Shown piece by piece: positions 1-13,551 of a DNA stretch of 64,000 bases. Position numbers and translations under genes: made by a program. The number at the start of each line of letters is the position of its first letter. The stretch's first letter is position 1. Below the pieces are notes generated by a model. That model was not told where the DNA came from, made no database searches, and saw only the letters and a program-made list of their open reading frames with translations. Origin of the DNA: Tritrichomonas musculus (Eukaryota; Parabasalia; Tritrichomonadida; Tritrichomonadidae); NCBI GenBank assembly GCA_039105265.1, contig JAPFFF010000048.1, positions 1 to 64,000 of the forward strand, read 5' to 3'.

Positions 1-1640
1 ATGCAGGAACGGGCGGGGAGACGTGTGAGATAATCAGATATGCAGGAACGGGCGGGGAGACGTGTGAGATAATCAGATATGCAGGAACGGGCGGGGAGAC
101 GTGTGAGATAATCAGATATGCAGGAACGGGCGGGGAGACGTGTGAGATAATCAGATATGCAGGAACGGGCGGGGAGACGTGTGAGATAATCAGATATGCA
201 GGAACGGGCGGGGAGACGTGTGAGATAATCAGATATGCAGGAACGGGCGGGGAGACGTGTGAGATAATCAGATATGCAGGAACGGGCGGGGAGACGTGTG
301 AGATAATCAGATATGCAGGAACGGGCGGGGAGACGTGTGAGATAATCAGATATGCAGGAACGGGCGGGGAGACGTGTGAGATAATCAGATATGCAGGAAC
401 GGGCGGGGAGACGTGTGAGATAATCAGATATGCAGGAACGGGCGGGGAGACGTGTGAGATAATCAGATATGCAGGAACGGGCGGGGAGACGTGTGAGATA
501 ATCAGATATGCAGGAACGGGCGGGGAGACGTGTGAGATAATCAGATATGCAGGAACGGGCGGGGAGACGTGTGAGATAATCAGATATGCAGGAACGGGCG
601 GGGAGACGTGTGAGATAATCAGATATGCAGGAACGGGCGGGGAGACGTGTGAGATAATCAGATATGCAGGAACGGGCGGGGAGACGTGTGAGATAATCAG
701 ATATGCAGGAACGGGCGGGGAGACGTGTGAGATAATCAGATATGCAGGAACGGGGGGGGAGACGTGTGAGATAATCAGATATGCAGGAACGGGCGGGGAG
801 ACGTGTGAGATAATCAGATATGCAGGAACGGGCGGGGAGACGTGTGAGATAATCAGATATGCAGGAACGGGCGGGGAGACGTGTGAGATAATCAGATATG
901 CAGGAACGGGGGGGGGGGGGGAGACGTGTGAGATAATCAGATATGCAGGAACGGGCGGGGAGACGTGTGAGATAATCAGATATGCAGGAACGGGCGGGGA
1001 GACGTGTGAGATAATCAGATATGCAGGAACGGGCGGGGAGACGTGTGAGATAATCAGATATGCAGGAACGGGCGGGGAGACGTGTGAGATAATCAGATAT
1101 GCAGGAACGGGGGGGAGACGTGTGAGATAATCAGATATGCAGGAACGGGCGGGGAGACGTGTGAGATAATCAGATATGCAGGAACGGGCGGGGAGACGTG
1201 TGAGATAATCAGATATGCAGGAACGGGCGGGGAGACGTGTGAGATAATCAGATATGCAGGAACGGGCGGGGAGACGTGTGAGATAATCAGATATGCAGGA
1301 ACGGGGGGGGAGACGTGTGAGATAATCAGATATGCAGGAACGGGGGGGGAGACGTGTGAGATAATCAGATATGCAGGAACGGGGGGAGGGGGAGACGTGT
1401 GAGATAATCAGATATGCAGGAACGGGCGGGGAGACGTGTGAGATAATCAGATATGCAGGAACGGGGGGGGAGACGTGTGAGATAATCAGATATGCAGGAA
1501 CGGGGGGGGGAGAGACGTGTGAGATAATCAGATATGCAGGAACGGGGGGGGAGACGTGTGAGATAATCAGATATGCAGGAACGGGCGGGGAGACGTGTGA
1601 GATAATCAGATATGCAGGAACGGGCGGGGAGACGTGTGGA
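1..1640 (+). repeat. G-rich satellite, 39-bp monomer block
   Basis: Head-to-tail copies of a 39-bp unit. It has the core ATGCAGGAACGGGCGGGGAG, then ACGTGTGAGATAATCAGAT. The first copies are almost identical; from about 900 onward the G-run after GGAAC varies in length, giving units up to about 45 bp. The array starts at base 1, so its left end lies outside the window. The open frames inside it come from the repeat and have no codon signal. Confidence 0.97.
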
Positions 1641-4600
1641 TTATCAGATATGCAGGAACGGGGGGGGGGGAGACGTGTGAGATAATCAGATATGCAGGAA
1701 CGGGTGGGGGAGACGTGCATATTGAGATAATCAGATATGCAGGAACGGGGGGGGGGGGGGAGACGTGCATATTGGATTATCAGATATGCAGGAACGGGGG
1801 GGGGGGAGAGTGCATATTGGATTATCAGATATGCAGGAACGGGGGGGGGTGGGGGAGACGTGCATATTGGATTATCAGATATGCAGGAACGGGGGGGGAG
1901 TGGGGGACGTGCATATTGGATTATCAGATATGCAGGAACGGGTGGGGGAGACGTGCATATTGGATTATCAGATATGCAGGAACGGGGGGGGAGTGGGGGA
2001 GACGTGCATATTGGATTATCAGATATGCAGGAACGGGGGGAGGAGTGGGGGAGAGTGTTGCATATTGGATTATCAGATATGCAGGAACGGGGGGGGGTGG
2101 GGGAGAGTGTTGCATATTGGATTATCAGATATGCAGGAACGGGGGGGGAGTGGGGGAGAGTGTTGCATATTGGATTATCAGATATGCAGGAACGGGGGGG
2201 GAGTGGGGGAGAGTGTTGCATATTGGATTATCAGATATGCAGGAACGGGGGGAGGAGTGGGGGAGAGTGTTGCATATTGGATTATCAGATATGCAGGAAC
2301 GGGGGGGGAGTGGGGGAGAGTGTTGCATATTGGATTATCAGATATGCAGGAACGGGGGGAGGAGTGGGGGAGAGTGTTGCATATTGGATTATCAGATATG
2401 CAGGAACGGGGGGAGGAGTGGGGGAGAGTGTTGCATATTGGATTATCAGATATGCAGGAACGGGGGGAGGAGTGGGGGAGAGTGTTGCATATTGGATTAT
2501 CAGATATGCAGGAACGGGGGGAGGAGTGGGGGAGAGTGTTGCATATTGGATTATCAGATATGCAGGAACGGGGGGAGGGTGGGGGAGAGTGTTGCATATT
2601 GGATTATCAGATATGCAGGAACGGGGGGAGGAGTGGGGGAGAGTGTTGCATATTGGATTATCAGATATGCAGGAACGGGGGGAGGAGTGGGGGAGAGTGT
2701 TGCATATTGGATTATCAGATATGCAGGAACGGGGGGAGGAGTGGGGGAGAGTGTTGCATATTGGATTATCAGATATGCAGGAACGGGGGGAGGAGTGGGG
2801 GAGAGTGTTGCATATTGGATTATCAGATATGCAGGAACGGGGGGAGGAGTGGGGGAGAGTGTTGCATATTGGATTATCAGATATGCAGGAACGGGGGGAG
2901 GAGTGGGGGAGAGTGTTGCATATTGGATTATCAGATATGCAGGAACGGGGGGAGGAGTGGGGGAGAGTGTTGCATATTGGATTATCAGATATGCAGGAAC
3001 GGGGGGAGGAGTGGGGGAGAGTGTTGCATATTGGATTATCAGATATGCAGGAACGGGGGGAGGAGTGGGGGAGAGTGTTGCATATTGGATTATCAGATAT
3101 GCAGGAACGGGGGGAGGGGGGGGGAGAGTGTTGCATATTGGATTATCAGATATGCAGGAACGGGGGGAGGAGTGGGGGAGAGTGTTGCATATTGGATTAT
3201 CAGATATGCAGGAACGGGGGGAGGAGTGGGGGAGAGTGTTGCATATTGGATTATCAGATATGCAGGAACGGGGGGAGGAGTGGGGGAGAGTGTTGCATAT
3301 TGGATTATCAGATATGCAGGAACGGGGGGAGGAGTGGGGGAGAGTGTTGCATATTGGATTATCAGATATGCAGGAACGGGGGGAGGAGTGGGGGAGAGTG
3401 TTGCATATTGGATTATCAGATATGCAGGAACGGGGGGAGGGGGGGGAGAGTGTTGCATATTGGATTATCAGATATGCAGGAACGGGGGGAGGAGTGGGGG
3501 AGAGTGTTGCATATTGGATTATCAGATATGCAGGAACGGGGGGAGGAGTGGGGGAGAGTGTTGCATATTGGATTATCAGATATGCAGGAACGGGGGGGGA
3601 GGGGGGAGAGTGTTGCATATTGGATTATCAGATATGCAGGAACGGGGGGAGGAGTGGGGGAGAGTGTTGCATATTGGATTATCAGATATGCAGGAACGGG
3701 GGGAGGAGGGGGGAGAGTGTTGCATATTGGATTATCAGATATGCAGGAACGGGGGGGGAGTGGGGGAGAGTGTTGCATATTGGATTATCAGATATGCAGG
3801 AACGGGGGGGGAGTGGGGGAGAGTGTTGCATATTGGATTATCAGATATGCAGGAACGGGGGGGGAGTGGGGGAGAGTGTTGCATATTGGATTATCAGATA
3901 TGCAGGAACGGGGGGAGGAGTGGGGGAGAGTTGCATATTGGATTATCAGATATGCAGGAACGGGGGGAGGAGTGGGGGAGAGTGTTGCATATTGGATTAT
4001 CAGATATGCAGGAACGGGGGGAGGAGTGGGGGAGAGTGTTGCATATTGGATTATCAGATATGCAGGAACGGGGGGAGGAGTGGGGGAGAGTGTTGCATAT
4101 TGGATTATCAGATATGCAGGAACGGGGGGAGGAGTGGGGGAGAGTGTTGCATATTGGATTATCAGATATGCAGGAACGGGGGGAGGAGGGGGGAGAGTTG
4201 CATATTGGATTATCAGATATGCAGGAACGGGGGGAGGAGTGGGGGAGAGTTGCATATTGGATTATCAGATATGCAGGAACGGGGGGAGGAGTGGGGGAGA
4301 GTTGCATATTGGATTATCAGATATGCAGGAACGGGGGGAGGAGGGGGGAGAGTGTTGCATATTGGATTATCAGATATGCAGGAACGGGGGGGGAGGGGGG
4401 AGAGTGTTGCATATTGGATTATCAGATATGCAGGAACGGGGGGAGGAGTGGGGGAGAGTTGCATATTGGATTATCAGATATGCAGGAACGGGGGGAGGAG
4501 TGGGGGAGAGTGTTGCATATTGGATTATCAGATATGCAGGAACGGGGGGAGGAGTGGGGGAGAGTGTTGCATATTGGATTATCAGATATGCAGGAACGGG

Positions 4601-7600
4601 GGGAGGAGTGGGGGAGAGTGTTGCATATTGGATTATCAGATATGCAGGAACGGGGGGGGAGTGGGGGAGAGTGTTGCATATTGGATTATCAGATATGCAG
4701 GAACGGGGGGAGGAGTGGGGGAGAGTGTTGCATATTGGATTATCAGATATGCAGGAACGGGGGGGGAGTGGGGGAGAGTGTTGCATATTGGATTATCAGA
4801 TATGCAGGAACGGGGGGAGGAGTGGGGGAGAGTGTTGCATATTGGATTATCAGATATGCAGGAACGGGGGGGGAGTGGGGGAGAGTGTTGCATATTGGAT
4901 TATCAGATATGCAGGAACGGGGGGGGAGTGGGGGAGAGTGTTGCATATTGGATTATCAGATATGCAGGAACGGGGGGGGGGGGGGAGAGTGATGCATATT
5001 GGATTATCAGATATGCAGGAACGGGGGGAGGAGTGGGGGAGAGTGATGCATATTGGATTATCAGATATGCAGGAACGGGGGGGGAGTGGGGGAGAGTGTT
5101 GCATATTGGATTATCAGATATGCAGGAACGGGGGGAGGAGTGGGGGAGAGTGATGCATATTGGATTATCAGATATGCAGGAACGGGGGGGGGGGGGGAGA
5201 GTGATGCATATTGGATTATCAGATATGCAGGAACGGGGGGAGGAGTGGGGGAGAGTGATGCATATTGGATTATCAGATATGCAGGAACGGGGGGAGGAGG
5301 GGGGAGAGTGATGCATATTGGATTATCAGATATGCAGGAACGGGGGGAGGAGTGGGGGAGAGTGATGCATATTGGATTATCAGATATGCAGGAACGGGGG
5401 GGGAGTGGGGGAGAGTGTTGCATATTGGATTATCAGATATGCAGGAACGGGGGGGGAGTGGGGGAGAGTGATGCATATTGGATTATCAGATATGCAGGAA
5501 CGGGGGGAGGAGTGGGGGAGAGATGCATATTGGATTATCAGATATGCAGGAACGGGGGGGGAGTGGGGGAGAGTGATGCATATTGGATTATCAGATATGC
5601 AGGAACGGGGGGAGGAGTGGGGGAGAGTGATGCATATTGGATTATCAGATATGCAGGAACGGGGGGAGGAGTGGGGGAGAGTGATGCATATTGGATTATC
5701 AGATATGCAGGAACGGGGGGAGGGGGGGGAGAGTGATGCATATTGGATTATCAGATATGCAGGAACGGGGGGGGAGTGGGGGAGAGTGATGCATATTGGA
5801 TTATCAGATATGCAGGAACGGGGGGAGGAGTGGGGGAGAGTGATGCATATTGGATTATCAGATATGCAGGAACGGGGGGAGGGGGGGGAGAGTGATGCAT
5901 ATTGGATTATCAGATATGCAGGAACGGGGGGAGGAGGGGGGAGAGTGTTGCATATTGGATTATCAGATATGCAGGAACGGGGGGAGGGTGGGGGAGAGTG
6001 TTGCATATTGGATTATCAGATATGCAGGAACGGGGGGAGGAGGGGGGAGAGTGTTGCATATTGGATTATCAGATATGCAGGAACGGGGGGAGGAGGGGGG
6101 GGAGAGTGTTGCATATTGGATTATCAGATATGCAGGAACGGGGGGAGGAGGGGGGAGAGTGTTGCATATTGGATTATCAGATATGCAGGAACGGGGGGAG
6201 GAGGGGGGAGAGTGTTGCATATTGGATTATCAGATATGCAGGAACGGGGGGAGGGGGGGGAGAGTGATGCATATTGGATTATCAGATATGCAGGAACGGG
6301 GGGAGGAGGGGGGAGAGTGATGCATATTGGATTATCAGATATGCAGGAACGGGGGGGGAGGGGGGAGAGTGTTGCATATTGGATTATCAGATATGCAGGA
6401 ACGGGGGGAGGAGTGGGGGAGAGTGTTGCATATTGGATTATCAGATATGCAGGAACGGGGGGGGGGGGGGAGAGTGTTGCATATTGGATTATCAGATATG
6501 CAGGAACGGGGGGGGAGTGGGGGAGAGTGTTGCATATTGGATTATCAGATATGCAGGAACGGGGGGGGAGTGGGGGAGAGTGTTGCATATTGGATTATCA
6601 GATATGCAGGAACGGGGGGAGGAGTGGGGGAGAGTTGCATATTGGATTATCAGATATGCAGGAACGGGGGGAGGAGTGGGGGAGAGTGTTGCATATTGGA
6701 TTATCAGATATGCAGGAACGGGGGGAGGAGGGGGGAGAGTGTTGCATATTGGATTATCAGATATGCAGGAACGGGGGGAGGAGTGGGGGAGAGTGTTGCA
6801 TATTGGATTATCAGATATGCAGGAACGGGGGGAGGAGTGGGGGAGAGTGTTGCATATTGGATTATCAGATATGCAGGAACGGGGGGAGGAGTGGGGGAGA
6901 GTGTTGCATATTGGATTATCAGATATGCAGGAACGGGGGGGGAGTGGGGGAGAGTGTTGCATATTGGATTATCAGATATGCAGGAACGGGGGGAGGAGTG
7001 GGGGAGAGTGTTGCATATTGGATTATCAGATATGCAGGAACGGGGGGAGGAGGGGGGAGAGTGTTGCATATTGGATTATCAGATATGCAGGAACGGGGGG
7101 AGGAGTGGGGGAGAGTGTTGCATATTGGATTATCAGATATGCAGGAACGGGGGGAGGAGGGGGGAGAGTGTTGCATATTGGATTATCAGATATGCAGGAA
7201 CGGGGGGAGGAGTGGGGGAGAGTGTTGCATATTGGATTATCAGATATGCAGGAACGGGGGGAGGAGTGGGGGAGAGTGTTGCATATTGGATTATCAGATA
7301 TGCAGGAACGGGGGGAGGAGGGGGAGAGTGTTGCATATTGGATTATCAGATATGCAGGAACGGGGGGAGGAGTGGGGGAGAGTGTTGCATATTGGATTAT
7401 CAGATATGCAGGAACGGGGGGAGGAGGGGGGAGAGTGTTGCATATTGGATTATCAGATATGCAGGAACGGGGGGAGGAGTGGGGGAGAGTGTTGCATATT
7501 GGATTATCAGATATGCAGGAACGGGGGGAGGAGTGGGGGAGAGTGTTGCATATTGGATTATCAGATATGCAGGAACGGGGGGGGGTGGGGGAGAGTGTTG

Positions 7601-10600
7601 CATATTGGATTATCAGATATGCAGGAACGGGGGGAGGAGTGGGGGAGAGTGTTGCATATTGGATTATCAGATATGCAGGAACGGGGGGAGGAGTGGGGGA
7701 GAGTGTTGCATATTGGATTATCAGATATGCAGGAACGGGGGGAGGAGTGGGGGAGAGTGTTGCATATTGGATTATCAGATATGCAGGAACGGGGGGAGGA
7801 GTGGGGGAGAGTGTTGCATATTGGATTATCAGATATGCAGGAACGGGGGGAGGAGTGGGGGAGAGTGTTGCATATTGGATTATCAGATATGCAGGAACGG
7901 GGGGAGGAGTGGGGGAGAGTGTTGCATATTGGATTATCAGATATGCAGGAACGGGGGGAGGAGTGGGGGAGAGTGTTGCATATTGGATTATCAGATATGC
8001 AGGAACGGGGGGAGGAGTGGGGGAGAGTGTTGCATATTGGATTATCAGATATGCAGGAACGGGGGGAGGAGTGGGGGAGAGTGTTGCATATTGGATTATC
8101 AGATATGCAGGAACGGGGGGAGGAGTGGGGAGAGAGTGTTGCATATTGGATTATCAGATATGCAGGAACGGGGGGAGGAGTGGGGGAGAGTGTTGCATAT
8201 TGGATTATCAGATATGCAGGAACGGGGGGAGGAGTGGGGGAGAGTGTTGCATATTGGATTATCAGATATGCAGGAACGGGGGGAGGAGTGGGGGAGAGTG
8301 TTGCATATTGGATTATCAGATATGCAGGAACGGGGGGAGGAGTGGGGGAGAGTGTTGCATATTGGATTATCAGATATGCAGGAACGGGGGGAGGAGTGGG
8401 GGAGAGTGTTGCATATTGGATTATCAGATATGCAGGAACGGGGGGAGGAGTGGGGGAGAGTGTTGCATATTGGATTATCAGATATGCAGGAACGGGGGGA
8501 GGAGTGGGGGAGAGTGTTGCATATTGGATTATCAGATATGCAGGAACGGGGGGAGGAGTGGGGGAGAGTGTTGCATATTGGATTATCAGATATGCAGGAA
8601 CGGGGGGAGGAGTGGGGGAGAGTGTTGCATATTGGATTATCAGATATGCAGGAACGGGGGGAGGAGTGGGGGAGAGTGTTGCATATTGGATTATCAGATA
8701 TGCAGGAACGGGGGGAGGAGTGGGGGAGAGTGTTGCATATTGGATTATCAGATATGCAGGAACGGGGGGAGGAGTGGGGGAGAGTGTTGCATATTGGATT
8801 ATCAGATATGCAGGAACGGGGGGAGGAGTGGGGGAGAGTGTTGCATATTGGATTATCAGATATGCAGGAACGGGGGGAGGAGTGGGGGAGAGTGTTGCAT
8901 ATTGGATTATCAGATATGCAGGAACGGGGGGAGGAGTGGGGGAGAGTGTTGCATATTGGATTATCAGATATGCAGGAACGGGGGGAGGAGTGGGGGAGAG
9001 TGTTGCATATTGGATTATCAGATATGCAGGAACGGGGGGAGGAGTGGGGGAGAGTGTTGCATATTGGATTATCAGATATGCAGGAACGGGGGGAGGGGGG
9101 GGAGAGTGTTGCATATTGGATTATCAGATATGCAGGAACGGGGGGAGGAGTGGGGGAGAGTGTTGCATATTGGATTATCAGATATGCAGGAACGGGGGGA
9201 GGAGTGGGGGAGAGTGTTGCATATTGGATTATCAGATATGCAGGAACGGGGGGAGGAGTGGGGGAGAGTGTTGCATATTGGATTATCAGATATGCAGGAA
9301 CGGGGGGAGGAGTGGGGGAGAGTGTTGCATATTGGATTATCAGATATGCAGGAACGGGGGGAGGAGTGGGGGAGAGTGTTGCATATTGGATTATCAGATA
9401 TGCAGGAACGGGGGGAGGAGTGCAGGAACGGGGGGGGGGAGAGTGTTGCATATTGGATTATCAGATATGCAGGAACGGGGGGAGGAGTGGGGGAGAGTGT
9501 TGCATATTGGATTATCAGATATGCAGGAACGGGGGGAGGAGTGGGGGAGAGTGTTGCATATTGGATTATCAGATATGCAGGAACGGGGGGAGGAGTGGGG
9601 GAGAGTGTTGCATATTGGATTATCAGATATGCAGGAACGGGGGGAGGAGGGGGGGAGAGTGTTGCATATTGGATTATCAGATATGCAGGAACGGGGGGAG
9701 GAGTGGGGGAGAGTGTTGCATATTGGATGCAGGAACGGGGGGAGGAGTGGGGGAGAGTGTTGCATATTATCAGATATGCAGGAACGGGGGGAGGAGTGGG
9801 GGAGAGTGTTGCATATTGGATTATCAGATATGCAGGAACGGGGGGAGGAGTGGGGGAGAGTGTTGCATATTGGATTATCAGATATGCAGGAACGGGGGGA
9901 GGAGTGGGGGAGAGTGTTGCATATTGGATTATCAGATATGCAGGAACGGGGGGAGGAGTGGGGGAGAGTGTTGCATATTGGATTATCAGATATGCAGGAA
10001 CGGGGGGAGGAGTGGGGGAGAGTGTTGCATATTGGATTATCAGATATGCAGGAACGGGGGGAGGAGTGGGGGAGAGTGTTGCATATTGGATTATCAGATA
10101 TGCAGGAACGGGGGGAGGAGTGGGGGAGAGTGTTGCATATTGGATTATCAGATATGCAGGAACGGGGGGAGGAGTGGGGGAGAGTGTTGCATATTGGATT
10201 ATCAGATATGCAGGAACGGGGGGAGGAGTGGGGGAGAGTGTTGCATATTGGATTATCAGATATGCAGGAACGGGGGGAGGAGTGGGGGAGAGTGTTGCAT
10301 ATTGGATTATCAGATATGCAGGAACGGGGGGAGGGGGGGGAGAGTGTTGCATATTGGATTATCAGATATGCAGGAACGGGGGGAGGGGGGGGAGAGTGTT
10401 GCATATTGGATTATCAGATATGCAGGAACGGGGGGAGGGGGGGGAGAGTGATGCATATTGGATTATCAGATATGCAGGAACGGGGGGAGGGGGGGGAGAG
10501 ATGCATATTGGATTATCAGATATGCAGGAACGGGGGGAGGGGGGGGAGAGTGATGCATATTGGATTATCAGATATGCAGGAACGGGGGGAGGGGGGGGAG

Positions 10601-10729
10601 AGTGATGCATATTGGATTATCAGATATGCAGGAACGGGGGGGGGGGGGGAGAGTGATGCATATTGGATTATCAGATATGCAGGAACGGGGGGGGAGGGGG
10701 AGATGCATATTGGATTATCAGATTGTTTT
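1641..10729 (+). repeat. G-rich satellite, 47-54 bp monomer block
   Basis: This block continues the same array, but the monomer now carries GCATATTGGATTATCAGAT in place of GTGAGATAATCAGAT. It also has a longer G-rich arm, such as GGGGGGAGGAGTGGGGGAGAG. The commonest unit, about 7560-10320, is 54 bp. Sub-blocks differ by GTGTTGCAT or GTGATGCAT (the latter mainly 4980-5960, again at 6260-6330 and after 10440) and by G-run length. Irregular units near 9412-9440 and 9720-9780 look like unequal exchange. Because 54 is a multiple of three and the unit lacks stops in several frames, ORFs of over 1000 codons arise in overlapping frames; they are not genes. The array ends abruptly after GGATTATCAGAT at about 10729. 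Confidence 0.97.
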
Positions 10730-10866
10730 TTTTAGACAAAATGACAAGAGAAATATATATAAATCTTTAAAAGATCATAAATTTCAAAATGGCATTGAAA
10801 CATTTTCTGAAAATATTCACTAGCATTTAATGGACCAAATTTTAATTTGTATTTTTTATACTTAAA

Positions 10867-11087
10867 ATGGCTTCTAATCATCTAAAAAATGGTATGAAAG
10901 ATCTTCAATCATATTTTCCACCTAACAATAATTGGAGTAAAAAACAAATGTATAATAAGTTTTCAATATGTATTATTTTGATATTAAGCATTCAATTATA
11001 TGGAGAAATGATATAGAGTTATTTTTATGGCAAGATTTAAAAATTTGGCCTAAGCATATTTGTGAGAACTCATATATTTTTTCTTAG
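10867..11087 (+). pseudogene. Possible decayed small ORF, unknown
   Basis: An ATG opens a 50-codon frame with a plausible soluble start (MASNHLKNGMKDLQSYFPPN). After a frame change near 10980 a second frame reads WRNDIELFLWQDLKIWPKHI and stops at 11087. The residue mix looks more like protein than the surrounding AT-rich DNA does. I do not recognise it; it may be chance. Confidence 0.25.
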
Positions 11088-12434
11088 AATAATTCAAAAT
11101 TGAATGCTGCAAAAGGTCATGAAAAGTGTCGATTTTTCAATTCAATTCAATTAAATTAATTTTTATTATCATTATTATTATTTCCGATAATGGTTTAAAA
11201 AAGTTCCTCCAGTGGTTAAAAAAAACTCTTTTGAGAGAAATTCTCTCAAATCAACATTTTATGAAAAGCCTTTGAAATTATCATTGTTTAATATTTAGAA
11301 TATACAGTTATATAAAGTTTATTAGTTGTTTATATTTATTTTAAATATTTTTATAATATATATAATATTATTACAAGTTATATAATTTAAGATGCACATA
11401 TAAATATAACAAGATATTTGCTAAATATTTTTATAAAAATATTTTTATTAAAATCGTTATTTATGTTTATGATTTTAAAATTGATTTTTGCAGCTCGTCC
11501 CCCTGAATCAAATTAAACTAAAATTAGCTGATCTTTATTAAATTAAATGTACAATATTTAAAAGTAATTATAATCTCAATAAATAGGCTTGCTATTCTGA
11601 TATCAATTATCAGGTTTGGCACTTTTTTTAACTCAGATAATCGATAATAAAATGCCATCGATTGGAACTTTTTATTGATGAATTCGATTATCAAGCATGA
11701 AATGTGATACAAAAAAAATATGCTTTTGATATCGAATCTTGATTAATCGAAATTAATACCTGAAAAAACCATTAAAAATAGTATTTTAATGGCATAAAAT
11801 AAATATATTCTAACTTATTATGTAAAAGAATCAGCTTTTATTAAATTTTATAACGGATATGTGAAGTAAACAGTTAAAAAAGTTTACAAAATTTTGATAC
11901 GTTAAAAAAATTTCAATATTGATAATCGATCTTTTATTTTTATTCATTATTGATATCAGAGATAAAATTTTTGATTTGATATTGATATCAGAAAAAGGGA
12001 TCAATTATCGATATCGAAAATCGAGACTTAACAAGCCTATCAATAAATTCTTTGTTTATTTGAATATTTCAAAAAAATATGTAAAAATTGATTAAAATGA
12101 ACTTTTTAACAAAATATGAAATATTTATAAAATAACAAAATGCATGATTAATCATTAATTTCCAATATATATAATAATTAATCATTATAATTTCAATCCA
12201 TCCATCAGGTGGATGGATTGGGTTATTTTCATAGGTTACTTGTTTGTGTTATTAAAACTTATATAATTAATATTTTAAAACATTTAAATAATGAATATAT
12301 TAAAAAATGCACTAGAATATAATATCAAGATTTTATTTAATAATTATTAATACATATAAAGATATACATATAAAAATGTGAAGTAGGTGTCACACCTCTC
12401 CTTTTATAGTTCCTCCATGATCCGCTAAATTGAT
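11088..12434. other. AT-rich spacer, no gene seen
   Basis: Low-complexity AT-rich DNA with homopolymer runs. The GAT/ATC-rich part around 11590-12040 repeats TATCGAT and GATATC motifs on both strands. Short frames here (62 codons or less) have no recognisable composition. Confidence 0.6.
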
Positions 12435-12514
12435 TGAATGCTTATCAATTATAATGATCCAAGTCAAGAAATAAATTTCAAACAAGTCAAATAAGTCAAA
12501 AAAGTTGGAAAAAG

Positions 12515-12547
<33 letters not shown>

Positions 12548-12951
12548 ACTAAAGAAAGGCAAGATATTTCAGAGATTAATAAAAAGATTATATTCTATTA
12601 ATGATATAGATAAATAGTCATAAAAAAATTAATAATTGAATAATTGAATTTTTTTTTTTTCTTATGCGCAATTATCTCAAGTATTTACTTTGTTTATTTC
12701 TTTGATTTTTCTCTTGTTCTAAGCCTTTAATATTTTTTATGTATATATTATATTTTCATTTTGAAAACAAATATTATAATGTATTATGTTATATATAAAA
12801 CAAAACACTTTTTTGTTGATTAGTATTTAAAATAAAGGTCCATACTTTCAGTTGCATTGGCATTAGACCTTCACAAATATGACACTTTTTTCCGCCTGTT
12901 GAAAAAATATTTCTCCACCAATTGCCAAAAAAGGTCACGGCGGTTTCGTAA
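12435..12951 (+). repeat. Dispersed repeat, copy 1 (long form)
   Basis: The copy begins TGAATGCTTATCAATTATAA and ends CACGGCGGTTTCGTAA. It contains a poly-A run at about 12518-12544 and a conserved tail with GGTCCATACTTTCAGTTGCA. A second copy in the same orientation lies at 14961-15319 and lacks about 150 bp of the middle (roughly 12600-12750). Outside the missing part and the poly-A run the two differ at only a few bases, so the duplication is fairly recent. No coding frame is visible. Confidence 0.85.
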
Positions 12952-13542
12952 GATATAAATACTTATGTTATTGAAAATCAAAAAATGAGAGGATATATCT
13001 ATTCCAATAAATATATGAATATATTGATAAAAAGGATATATATGACAAAAATATTTGTGAATATATATATGATGATAATATCAATCAATTATTGTAGAAT
13101 TTAATTGATATAAATAATCTGTTTTTAAAATAAGAATAATACCTTGATCTAAAATAAATACCATTTTCATCTAAATAAGTTGGAAACAATGAAAAGGAGT
13201 TTATTGTATCTTGAAATTGAAAATTATCAAATCTTTAATTGTTGAATTTCAAGGAAATTGTAATTTTCTTATTCGTTTTACATATCACTTTAATTGAATA
13301 TAATTGTAAAATAAGTGTCGGAAACAGACCTCTCAAATATTAACTTTTTCTGTGAGGGCAATCTTCTCAAAAAATATAAGTTTACAGGTCAAATTAATAA
13401 CGTATTACATTTGTACCTTAAATATATTTTGTGAACTTTTATATAAAAGTTTAAGAGGTCAATTGAATTTTTTTTCAATGATTAAACAACGGTTGGCTTA
13501 TTAAATGATAGTCAAATAGAATGCATATTTTATCAAAAAGTT

Positions 13543-13549
13543 TCATTTC
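13543..13549 (+). promoter_or_regulatory. Initiator-like TCATTTC
   Basis: This matches the trichomonad initiator pattern (TCA, pyrimidine, T or A) and ends two bases before the ATG at 13552. Confidence 0.45.
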
Positions 13550-13551
13550 AA

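Noticed and set aside
1-60. Telomere at the left edge
   Set aside because: The 39-bp unit is not a telomere-type short repeat; a subtelomeric place is possible but cannot be shown.
1-1640. CRISPR-like array
   Set aside because: Units are directly abutting with no unique spacers; the genome is eukaryotic.
1371-10735. Open frames of up to 1787 codons across the G-rich satellite on both strands
   Set aside because: They arise because the monomer length is often a multiple of three and the unit has no stop in several frames. Overlapping frames are all open, composition follows the repeat, and no start or end context supports translation.
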